Of a DNA stretch of 64,000 bases, positions 25,001 to 37,000 are shown piece by piece. The position numbers were made by a program, and so were the translations under genes. The notes beneath the pieces are model-generated. The model was not told the origin of the DNA. It was given only the letters and a program-made list of their open reading frames with translations, and did no database searches. Each line of letters begins with the position of its first letter. Within the stretch, counting starts at the first letter, position 1. The DNA is taken from positions 59,535,311-59,599,310 of the forward strand of contig OZ024887.1 of the NCBI GenBank assembly GCA_964017195.1. Direction: 5' to 3'. This stretch comes from Siderastrea radians. Taxonomy: Eukaryota; Cnidaria; Anthozoa; Scleractinia; Rhizangiidae.

Positions 25001-28000
25001 AAAATTGAACCAAGGATAAAATTGAACTACAACATTTACCTTAGTAGCTGCATGAGTACTAACAGAATTGATGATTAATAAAACGAAAACTGTAGCCGTA
25101 CTATTAAGGAAATTGAAGAGTACAAAGCTACTGCATACTAACGTACCAACAAAACTAGTCCTGTACTGTGACGATTGCAAGACAAGTGCAGCGTTAAAGT
25201 ACATGTAGTAAAGGAATTGAAGAGGTACCTTACTAACACACGGAATTGAAAATACAAAGATTGTCTGTTCGTGTATGTTAAAGTAAAAAGTTAACAAAAT
25301 TTAATTTCTCACCTGTTCAACATCACCTGAAAGGAGCTTCAGTGATATATGAATGCCTAAAACAAAAACGAGGTCGTAACGTTTCACAGACTTGTTACAG
25401 GAAAACAGATTAAAATGATAGCAAAACGATGAATGAGTTAGTCAAATGACCAACTGTCCATTAGTCATAGATGTATGCGAAACTATGAGATGTTTTACCC
25501 AAGAATCTTAAAACCATATCACCAACAAGCGGTTTCATCTCGATCTTGTATATCCAAATTATCAAAAATGGGATTTAAACTGTTGTTTTTCTTTAAGGAT
25601 GGAGGGTATGAGACCAAGCGAAGGGAATAATGGAGTGGGAATTCACGAAAGGCAGAAGAGACCAAGAAAAAAGAGGCAGGAACTTGGAACAAAACAGCAG
25701 TTGCTCTTAAAGTGAACGGTTAACCCTATCAGCCCCAATATCAACATTATGTTCTGCTCACTGTTCTCTATATAGAGCGCTTTTCAAATGAGCGTCGTAA
25801 AACCAAAACCAAAGTAATTACCCCAGCCAATCACAACAAATACAGATTACTCAATGAACCAATCAGAACTCGAAGCAAATACATGCAACCGGTGCCAAGC
25901 GCGGGAAAACACGTGCGAGCAAGTCGCGATTGGTTTGAGTTTTACTCCTGATTGGTCCAGAAAATGGCGCGAGATTTTCTAACCAATCATAGAGCGAAGT
26001 AAAGCAAAACCGAAGCAAAGTGGAATTACTTTCGACACTCAATTAAAAACCACTCTAATAAACTGTTACAGTACTACTTGGTAGAATTTGCTTACACATC
26101 AAGACATCTTATCCTTGATGATCATTTCCTTATTTCTCATGACCTGTATGTGTGATCAAGAAGTGTTGTTGTAAGGAGAAATAAGATGCTTGTCACTACT
26201 GGGGCTTAGAGGGTTAATAAGCGCATGATCTCCCGGGTCAACTATGTGCCAAAACAGTAACCTTATTCCAGTCAATCTCGTCATACATGAAATCACAGCA
26301 ACCTGCAAGTCTCAATTAATTTTTGCTTTAAGCTTATCTACAACTCCATCTGTGGAATAATTGTCAAAAATATATCATGTACCTTGTCCAGTCTTGTTTC
26401 CTTCCGATGGCTGTGCAATCATCCTCTTTATCCAAGAATCAAATGACTGATTCTCTGGAACTCTGAAAAATGTTGTTACAACAATCAACTATAATTATGC
26501 ACACATAATTTCATAACCTAGAAGGGTGTTTGAAACAGCAATCAAGGTTCTTCTTATCAGCGAGTAACTGGCTAAAATTATCCTGCATTTCGAGCACCTT
26601 TCACCACCTCTCTGGAATACAGCTAATTCAATTAATGTTGTCGGATTTTAAAGCCTTCAGCTTACGCGACAAGACAAAAAGTTAGTATGGGTAGTAGTGA
26701 ATCTTTTGTGATTTGGCTGTAATTTCACGGTTGTTGCTGCCATACACGTAGGATGGGTGAAAGTACCATAAACACTTGTCTTTGGGATTTATTTTCTGTA
26801 GGGGAGAGTCATAGCCTAAGTTTGGTAAGTTTATTAATAAATTACCCATATCACCTTGCAGTCTTGTCGCGTAGGCCTTCCGACAACGCTAATTGAAATA
26901 ACTGTACTGTGTTAGGCAGCAGAGACTACAAGAACACATAAATGTACAGCGACTAACAACACTAAGTCAACTGTTAGTAAATGACTTTTAATGTAAGATT
27001 GTTTTTGCTTACGGAAGAAGTTGTAGGAAATGTTCCTTGTCCTCGTCATACTGAGCAGTGCCATTAAACAAGTCACCAATGTAAAACACTGAAAATCAAC
27101 ATCTTGATATCAGTAAATGCAGCTCAGAATTCCACACTGCATTTACCTGCAAGAAGAAGCTAAAACATTGACTACATGTAACTCAGGGGTGGACCCAGGG
27201 GGGTGGATTGGGTGGCTAGCCACCTCCCTTCTTTGAGGTCGTTTGTGGACCCAGGGGGGGGGGGGGTGGATTGGGTGGCTAGTCACCTCCCTTCTTTGAG
27301 GTCGTTTGTGGACCCAGGGGGGTGGATTGGGTGGCTAGCCGCCTCCCTTCTTTGAGGTCGTTTGTGGACCCAGGGGGGGTGGATTGGGTGGCTAGCCACC
27401 TCCCTTCTTTGAGGTCGTTTGTGGACCCAGGGGGGGGGGTGGATTGGGTGGCTAGCCACCTCCCTTCTTTGAGGTCGTTTGTGGACCCAGGGGGGGGGGT
27501 GAATTGGGTGGCTAGTCACCTCCCTTCTTTGAGGTCGTTTAAGCTTAATATTAAGAAAGAAAACAAAACTATCACTGAGGCGATTTTGTCTCGGATTGTT
27601 CCGATATCGTTTTGTCAGATCAGCCATCACAAATTGTTGTAAGGAAGTCCCTTTTTTATATTTTATATTTTGTATTTTGCCTCTAGTCTTACTGATTTTA
27701 GAGAAACCATTGATTGAATCATTCAAACTCTGTAGACTTGAAACATCTCAAAAAAGGTTTATTTTTTACAATCAACTTGAAGGACACTAGAGATGCCCTT
27801 TGAGAGCCAGCTAAAGGGCTGACCTTACAGGAAGGTCAGCAGTTGATATGCATGTACATTGTACGTTGACCAGCTCAGCTGGGCAGCCTGAGCTCTGCAG
27901 CTCTGCAGCTCTGCAGAGATCCCGACATGTATGAAGGACCGCAGCATCTAATATCTAATTATTACCACATAGACTTGACTATAATTTCAGTATAATTTCC

Positions 28001-31000
28001 CACGGTAGTTTCCAGCAATCTAACAGTGCTCAGCTCCGACTAACAAAAACCATTACAACTACTACCATTGTCTTGAAATGAGAGTTAAAGGTGAATGAAG
28101 GTCATTTATGACAACTAGTGGTCACCTAAAGAGGTTCAAATGAAGTCAACACATCACTTACAACCAATGCCAAATGGTCTTCTTAGATTGTGAGCTAGTT
28201 TTTTGCTGTCTGTCTCTTTAATATCCATGCGTCCTGCAAGGAAAAAAAAACTTCAATCTAACATAGAAAATGCTTTTCATATTTCCATAGTGATAGGGTG
28301 TTTAGAGCAAATTTGGGAAAACAAATCAGCCCCTTGAATGGACGCTTAAGCGTTACCCATAACATCCATCCATCCATCCATCCAGCATACACGTAGCACA
28401 CCTGTACCCTAAACGGATTACTAACATGCTGGCGTTTTGTTATCCTTCCAGTTTCCTAACAGTAAGGGCCAGTACCTGTTTTAACACCAGGGTGGACAGA
28501 ATCAATGTAACATAAAGTTCCTTTTGTCTAAGGAAACAATGCAATGGCACATGTACACTGTACCAGTATACACTGTAAGCTCCAACAACAACTAATAAAA
28601 CTGGATAACAAGATAAAAGACTGACCAACTCTAACAATCTGGCACACAATGTAAGCTTGTTCTCTAAGCAGGTCTTTTGCTCCCAAGTCCTAAAGACAAA
28701 AAAAGAAAGCAATCAGTTAATTATCAAGTGAATAAAGTTTTAATTGTTCACCTTAGAGGCTAGAGGAATCTGCCTTCAGGGAGATTAAAATACAGTAAAG
28801 AGAGAAAATACAGCATTATCTCAAAGAGTCCCTCTTGAAGAAGTGCTTGTCTTAGAGGGACTTAAGTAACACAAAAAGACTGAAACACATTTGGGACCAA
28901 TTCCAAGAGTCCACCTTAAGAAGTGCTTGTTGTAGGGGAATATAACATAAAAGACTGAAATACACTGACAATCAACTCCAAGGGTTCCCCTTAGAGAAGC
29001 CTCTGTTTTGGAAGGATAATTTATATAATGTAAAACGAAAGAACTGAGATACAATGGCAATCAACTCCAAGAGTCTACCTTAGAGAAGTGTCTGCCTTGA
29101 AGGTATATAAATCAATGAACTGAAATACTGAGGGGACCAATTTCAGGTGTTCTACTTATAGAGAGGTGTTGGAGTCTGAGATGAATGCAGCAGAGATCAA
29201 TACTAAGATTTAAGCCTTGGAAAGGCGTCTGTCTCGAAGGGAGATTGAAGTAAAAGACTAAAATTAGGTTATTAGGCCACCCTCTACACATACTGCTTTT
29301 TCTCAAGACAACTGATTTCAAGTTACAGCATGTCACATTCTATGTTAAGAAACAACAAAGAGTTATAAAGCTTCAAAACCACACTTACTGTAAACAGGAC
29401 TGTCAGGTTGTTAAGTCTATCAATATCCTTTGGCATCCCTTTTTTATCCCAAGCAACCAGGTACTGTTCACTGTACAAAAAAAAAATGATGGTTATAAGG
29501 CCTAAGGTTGATTGATTCAACATTGCTCTATACCATTAAGTAATTCAACTACTTTGCATTCTTTATCCTGTCCAGGCATTTTGGTGAGAGAGACTAACAT
29601 CAGCTTAACTGAATAAGGGAATGTATACATAAAAGAATTGTGACCTCTCACGCGAAAACGTACACTAACGGATATCCGTTTTGAAACGGATAGCCGTTCG
29701 TAAGCCGTTCGTCAGCCGTTCGAACGGGATGGGAAGCTGTTCGAACGGCTCGCAGTATCCGTTCAAAAAACATTCTCAGCCGTTCGAACGGCTCGAGCTA
29801 TCCGTTCAAAAAAATTGTCAGCCGTTCGAACGGCTCGAGCTATCCGTTCAAAAAAAATTGTCAGCCGTTCGAACGGCTCGAGCTATCCGTTCAAAAAAAA
29901 TTGTCAGCCGTTCGAACGGCTCGAGCTATCCGTTCAAAAACAATTGTCAGCCGTTCGAACGGCTCTGGCTATCCGTTCAAAAGAATTCGCCAGCCGTTCG
30001 AAAGAGAACGGCTCGAGCTGCCCGAGCTAGTGCTATCCGTTCCAAAAATTCAGCCGTTCGCGTGGAACGACTTGTCAAATGAAAAAGTCTAGTACCCTTC
30101 GCAGGCGGTCACGTCTATACGAACTTTGTAAACTTCTGGTATGCCTTACGAACTGTGTATGCCTTGTAAGTTTGAATAATCTCTTCAAAACTTATCAGAA
30201 GCTAAAATTCAAGTCTGCCTTGGACTATCCACCAATATGCTACCGATATGTTTCAGATGGTTGCGTTACACAGTTTTGATTGCGACAGCTGTTTACGCTT
30301 GCTGTTTACAACTGAATATGCGTTGTCTACAAACTTGCCTCGTGAATAGTGAAGGTTCTTTATCTGCTTCTTAGCTATCTTCGCTGTCATAACGTTCGAT
30401 TATCGAATCGGATGTACATTTTATCTATGTCAATGTCTTGGCTGTAGTTGCATGATGATGATGGTGATGAGAAGGAGGAGGGAGGAGAAGAAGGATGAAG
30501 CCAACAAAGATGAAGAAGATGATGATGACAACGACAATGATGATGATGATGATGATGATGATGGCTGGTTTCAATAGCATATAGCATTATACTGTAACAA
30601 CTAGAAGTGTTATTACATCCCCCAAGATGGGATGCTATGGAATGCTAGATGGGGGTTACCCCCCCACCACCACCAGTTGGTGTAAAAGTGGTTTCCACAT
30701 ACATACCTGATGAAGCGCTCATCTTTTGCATCATAGAGTGAGAGGAACACCTGAGCATCATCGGTTGTATTGCACACTACATGCTTGACATTGACGTAAA
30801 CATTGTGCGCTGTGTAATAAGCAACTTCTTTCTTGGGTGTTTCCACTCTCGACTTAAGAATGACAGAAAACATAAGAGGTAAGAAAATAAATAGTATGAT
30901 TGCATTACGATAAAATACGTGTCTGTACAACATAATACCCAATACACTGCATGGAATATTTCAACGGATCTGTTAGTCCTCAGAGAGGTTGGGCTCTGAT

Positions 31001-34000
31001 ATCTCATTTAAAAGAAACAAAACAAATGCAGCAAGGCCGTGGTATCAGAGGCTAACCTCTCCAATAATTACAAATTATACAACATTTCTCTTCGTTTATG
31101 TGGTGATCAACAAATATTGCAATATTGTAAATGGTGCTTGCCATTATACAAAACTTTTTAGAAATTCTGGTATGCAATCAAATAAGAACGTTGGGTGGGA
31201 CCATGCTTAAGGAAAAACACTCCACCTTTCACGGTAGACATGTACCTTTTTTCAGTTGGACAGGTGAGTCAGCCTAGACTTTGTCATTAATTTTTTTTAA
31301 TCAACTGGTTCATTCCCCATAGATTTGTGTGGATTCATAGGAATTGGGGGAGGGTAGTGAGGTGAATGAGAAATGGGTACACTTAGTAAATAATTTACTA
31401 CATGTACCACTAAAACAATGCTTTTCCAGTGAGCTTCGTAGACTTTAAATTCTTGCAGGTTACTCTAGTCAGGAGTACGCACACACATCCAGGTAAGATG
31501 TATGAAGACTATCTCTTTCCCGCATGATGAAAAAAACTTACCACTGTCTTTATTCTGTTTGAAGTGCTAACATGCTAAAATCAGAAGCAAATTAGAGAAC
31601 CATGTCAGTAGAACGGAAACATTAGAATTGAAAATTAGTTTTATTTTAATCTGTTGTCTGAATGATTAAACAGAATGTGTATTTTGAATAAGGTCAAAAG
31701 CACGGTGTGAAATGTCCTGTTGAAACAATTGCATAGATGAAACAGTTCAATAAGTTGCACGCAGGGTTGTCATTAAGTTTTGAGTCACCCACTGCCTTAA
31801 TCTTCACACCCATAACAAACTTGTTGCTTTGTGAGTAAATTATCTGAACAAGAGGTCAAGTTCATCCATAACATGGAGGTTCCCTGAAGCATACAGGCAC
31901 TAAAGGATGGTGCCTCCTTTTGTTACTGTGCATACGTTCTGCGCATCTCGGGACATTCGGGTTTCTTAAGAAATTTGCCCACTACTACAACAATATTTTT
32001 GCGCAGTATGACAAACTCACTACACATGAAAAAGCAGACCTTAGCAAGGGCTTTCAGAATCCAAATAGAAAATTGGGGGTAACCGTGCATTTTTCAGTGA
32101 TACATGTAATTGAGTTCAAGTTTGGAAAGAAACTGCCATACATTCTTTGTATTTTAATGCTTTTTTAGAAACATGGTTGCTTAATTATCTCTGAAAAATG
32201 CATGGTTACCCACATTTTTCTTTTTGGATTCCAATAACTCTTGCTAAGATCTGCTTTTTCCCCATAGTCATAACCTTTTGCAAAAATACCTCTGTATTAC
32301 GAGGCACCATCCTTTATAATAATGACAAACCTGGCATGCTGTTGAGTTGAATAGAGACAGGTCATATCCTGATTAACAGCATGCAACATGTTAATCTTTG
32401 CTTCAATTCCTTCAACAATTAGACATACCGGTAACATTATTGTACAACATGGCACAGTGTACTTTAGCTTGTCCACGAGCATGCTGCAGCTTTCATCATT
32501 GGAATGTAACTTGAGTATCATGAGCCTAAGTCTAATAGACACATCTCCAACACCATTAATTTGGTTGACCTTACCCGTCTGTACAATTCAATGACCCCTG
32601 TTGAATCAGGGTCTATTATGTTTGCTTCAGGGTCACGCACAACAAGATCCAAGCCTAATGTCCTAAGTAAGGTATAAAAAAGGTAAAGGTAAAGGCAAGG
32701 TAAGGTAATTATAAGGTGAGGTGAAGAGAGATGAGGTGAGGTGAGGTGAGAAGAGGGGAAGGGAGGGGAGGGGAAGAAAGGGAAGGGAAGTGGAAGAGAG
32801 GGAAGGGGAGGGAAGAAAAGGGAAGGGAGGAAAGTGGAGGGGAGGGGAGGGGAGGGAAGGGAAGGGAAGGGACGGGAAGGGATGTAGAGAGGAGGGGAGG
32901 GGAAGGAAGGGAAGGGAAGGGAAGGGATGTAGAGAGGAGGGGAGGGGAAGGAAGGGAAGGGATGGGAAGGGATGTAGAGAGGAGGGGAGGGGAAGAAAGG
33001 GAAGGGAAGGGATGGGAAGGGATGTAGAGAGGAGGGGAGGGGAAGGAAGGGAAGGGAAGGGATGGGAAAGGATGTAGAGAGGAGGGGAGGGGAAGAAAGG
33101 GAAGGGAAGTGGAAGAGAGGGAAGGGGAAGGAAGAAAAGGGAAGGGAGGAAAGTGGAGGGGAGGGAAGGGAAGGGAAGGGAAAGGACGGGAAGGGACGTA
33201 GAGAGGAGGGGAGGGAGGGAAGGGAAGGGAAGGGAAGGGATGGGATGGGAAGGGATGTGGAGAGGAGGGGAGGGAAGGAAAGGGAAGAGAAGTGAATAGA
33301 AGAGAATGGAAGGGAAGGGAAGGGAAGTGGAGGAGAGGAAAGGGAGGGAAGGAAAGGGAAGGGAAGGGAAGTGGAGGGGAGGGAGGGAAGGGAAGGCAAG
33401 TGGAGGAGAGGGAGGGGAGGGGAGGGAAGGGAGGAGAAGGGAATGGAAGGAAAGGGAAGGGAATGGAAGGGAAGTGATGGAAAGGAAAGTGGAGGAGAGG
33501 GAGGGGAAAGAAGGGAAGGGAAGGGATGGGAAGGGATGTGGAGAGGAGGGGAGGGGAGGGGAGGGGAGGGAAGGAAAGGGAAGAGAAGTGAATAGAAGAG
33601 AATGGAAGGGAAGGGAAGGGAAGTGGAGGGGAGGAAAGGGAGGGAAGGAAAGGGAAGGGAAGGGAAGTGGAGGGGAGGGAGGGAAGGGAAGGGAAGTGGA
33701 GGAGGGGGAGGGGAGGGGAGGGGAGGGGAGGGGAGGGGAGGGAAGGGAAGAGAAGGGAATGGAAGGAAAGGGAAGGGAATGGAAGGGAAGTGATGGAAAG
33801 GGAAGTGGAGGAGAGGGAGGGGAAGGAAGGGAAAGGAAGGGAAGAGAATGGAAGGGAAGGAAAGGTAAGATACGGTGAGGTCAGGTAAAGTAAAACTTTT
33901 GCTTTAAGAAGGTAACACATAACAGTAACTGAAAATTACTGGTGAACGTGTGGCCCTCTAACAAAGCAAAGATTCAACCCACACTTACAATCTGTAGCTA

Positions 34001-37000
34001 CCGGTGTTAAATAAGGTAATTACTAAGAGGTACCAGGCCAAAGCACTAGACAGGCGGGGGTTCAGTGAAGGCGTATGGTTGCGGCTTTATGCCCCAGCTG
34101 GGACAAAGAGAATTAAGATTAGACCACTCAAGAGTAGGTCACCACCCACTACCAAGACACAAATTCCGTCCTGCAATACAGTGTATGTGATCTTCGTATT
34201 GAGACCCAGATTGCTTCTTGAGAGCCAAAAAAGTCTCACAAGACACTCAGATGACTGTACAGTGTAACTTTCAAGGCTTGATCTTTTTGCAAAATATATG
34301 ACAGACATGGCATTTGGTACTCTGAATTGCTTATTTAATGATAATTATGTTAACATTGAAGATCATGAACTCCCAGTCTTGCTAGTCTTGATACTCTCAT
34401 GGGGTGTTGGTGACTCTTGAGCACTCTAACCCTTTAAGCCTCAACATGCACGTTATTCACAATGTTTTCTGTTAAATACTTTTTTAACATGGTGGTAGCA
34501 GTGTTCTCCCTAGTTTTCAGGGTAACAGGTAAGTCAGTTTTTTAGACCGGTAAAGCAGCTCTGTTGAAAATCTTTTTCTACCCTGGTGTGGAATTGTTGT
34601 CATGAGGCCCGGAATATTGCCGGCATGACACTAGGCTAACACACGTCTCGAAAACCCTTTAAAACGGTTGACGTTGTAATTCCTGTCATGTGGAACGTAT
34701 TAACGTACAGATAAACGTTGAGAAGAAAAAGCTTACAGCAGCCTAAAAAACGTACTGAGAAACGCCTAGAAGATGAGGCATACTCTTTACAAATGCACAA
34801 ACGAAGAACTTCGAGTAGTAAGGTACGGTACCTTACGAACAAACCTGAACAAACCAACGTACGGATATAGACGTCAAGAAGATAAAACTAGTACCTCACG
34901 ACAATGCTAACGTACGGAGAAATGTTAAGGAGATACAACTAACAACATCTAAATTACGAATATACTACCACACGGACAAACGTTGAGAAGATAACAATAA
35001 TATTTTTCGAATGTTTTAACGTACAGAGAAATGTCGACAGTCTAGAAGATAAGACCGCGCCTTACACCACTGACGAACACATTATCGCGTGGAAAATGTC
35101 CAGAAGACTAATACCGTAGGAATGTACTGGCATACGGAGAAACGTTAAAAAGATACGACTAACATCTTACTAAGGTAGAAACGTGCGGAGAAACGTAGAG
35201 AAGATGAGACTATTATCTAACGAACTTAGAAATGTTGAGATGACAAGACTACGTCTAATATTGTACAAACGGATGGGCAATGAGAAAAGTTACTAAAACT
35301 AGACTTACGTGGTACGCAGTAGCCTGCGTCGCAGACGTAATCTAACGGTCATATTCCGTCTGCTGTGCAGGCTAGGTACGCAGTACGACGGACATAAATC
35401 TTTTCATAATTCAATCCGATAATAAATCTTTCACGATCCCAAACTGTTGGATGTTTCTAATCCAGGCCTTTATCTGGTTCCGGCTAACCGGTAATAAGCG
35501 GTGCTACAAGCGGTAAATTTTACCGGTTACCGCCTGATAAGGAGAACACTGTGGTAGCTGTGAGAGGTCTAGTTATACCTGTTCTTTAGTATTTTTTTAG
35601 GCTACTTGCCCCAAACTTTTGGTTTTCACTCAGCCAAACAAATACTCGTCGGTAAACAGGGGCACTATTTTTGGTTGTTCAATGATGATTTGCCAAATTT
35701 TCCTGAAAGTCAGTGTAGAAAATTACTGGAGATTCAATGGCATAAGAATCCCTTCAACGAGAGCAAGGATGAAGTGCTAGCGAGCTTTAAAAGTCACAAT
35801 TCGACCTTGTTAGTTTTGTGGGCTACTCGACTTGACCTTCCAGTTTTTGCTCTGCCAAAGAAGCAAGGTTAAATATTCAACAGTGAAATGCAAGCATTTT
35901 TCGACAGTTTTGGTTTGCTTTATCAAAATCTTTCGGGAAATCGGTGTACAAAAGTACAAGTAATTCAATGGAGTTGCCTTCTGTTTGATGAGAGTAAGGG
36001 GCTGTTCACGATACCAGAACGAGTTTCATTCCGGAATGAGTTTCGTTCCAGAATGAAGTTCACATGACAAAAATCGACCGGCTCAGCTATCTTGAAAGCA
36101 TCCGTTTTGTCCTCCATTTTGAAAACGACACGCATGCGCCACTTGCCCCAGACTACACGGTTTGCATTTTCATCTCGGAACCGAGTTGGTTTTCAGTTTA
36201 CATGATACCAGAACGAAATATCATACCAGAACGAGAATTTCATTCGGATTGAAAACCAGAATGAACTCATTCCGGAATGACTTGTGTGGGGACGAAATTT
36301 CATCTCGGTATCATGTAAACAGATACAGAGAAATATATGGGGATGGAATGAACTCGTTCTGGAATGAAAGTCATTCCGGTATCATGTAAACGGCCCCTAA
36401 GGATGAAGGTGCTGGCGAGCTTTGAAAGCCAACAAATTGAGCTGGAATTCATCCGATGGCGCCATCATTTGATGGCGCAATACATCATTTGTAACTATTT
36501 GGGTTCTTACAAAATGCAACTGAGTCCCGCTACGGTCAAAATATTTTGCCACACTGTTCATCATGCAGTTAAGAGCAGGGTGGTTGACCGAGGAAAAGGG
36601 TGTGGGTCATACCTCGTATACACTATCAGGGATTCATGTTATCACAGGGAGAAGGGTGCAGAGAAGACGTAGGGGGGAATGGCAGTAAACATGTCAAATA
36701 CAAAAATTTACACCGCTTGAGCTCCTATCTTAAGAGACAATAATATAATTTGCACCATGTGGGGAGGGAGAGCAATGACGGGGTCTAGTGCCCCTGGGGC
36801 TTTTCTTGTTAATAAGTTACATGTACATCAGTACACTTTATCTCTGGTGATCATCACCTTCATTCTGATGACCTGTACCTGATGTTTGATCAAGACCTAG
36901 TGATATTGAGAAGAGAATTTAAATGTTTGCCACTACTGGGGCTTAAAGAGGTGAAACACTATGAATCTGCTGATACATTGGTACCGTGAAGTTAAAACTG

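Noticed and set aside
27283..27726. 147-codon minus-strand frame with repeated [15 protein letters not shown]
   Set aside because: Produced by the 59-base minisatellite, with matching open frames on the other strand.
29681..30092. 133-codon and overlapping plus-strand frames rich in RSNGS/YPF
   Set aside because: Produced by the 43-base palindromic minisatellite; all three frames are open.
32518..33920. Long proline/serine/leucine-rich (minus) and glycine/arginine/glutamate-rich (plus) open frames, up to 403 codons
   Set aside because: They are translations of the purine tract in several frames on both strands; only 32575-32662 is a real DOCK exon.
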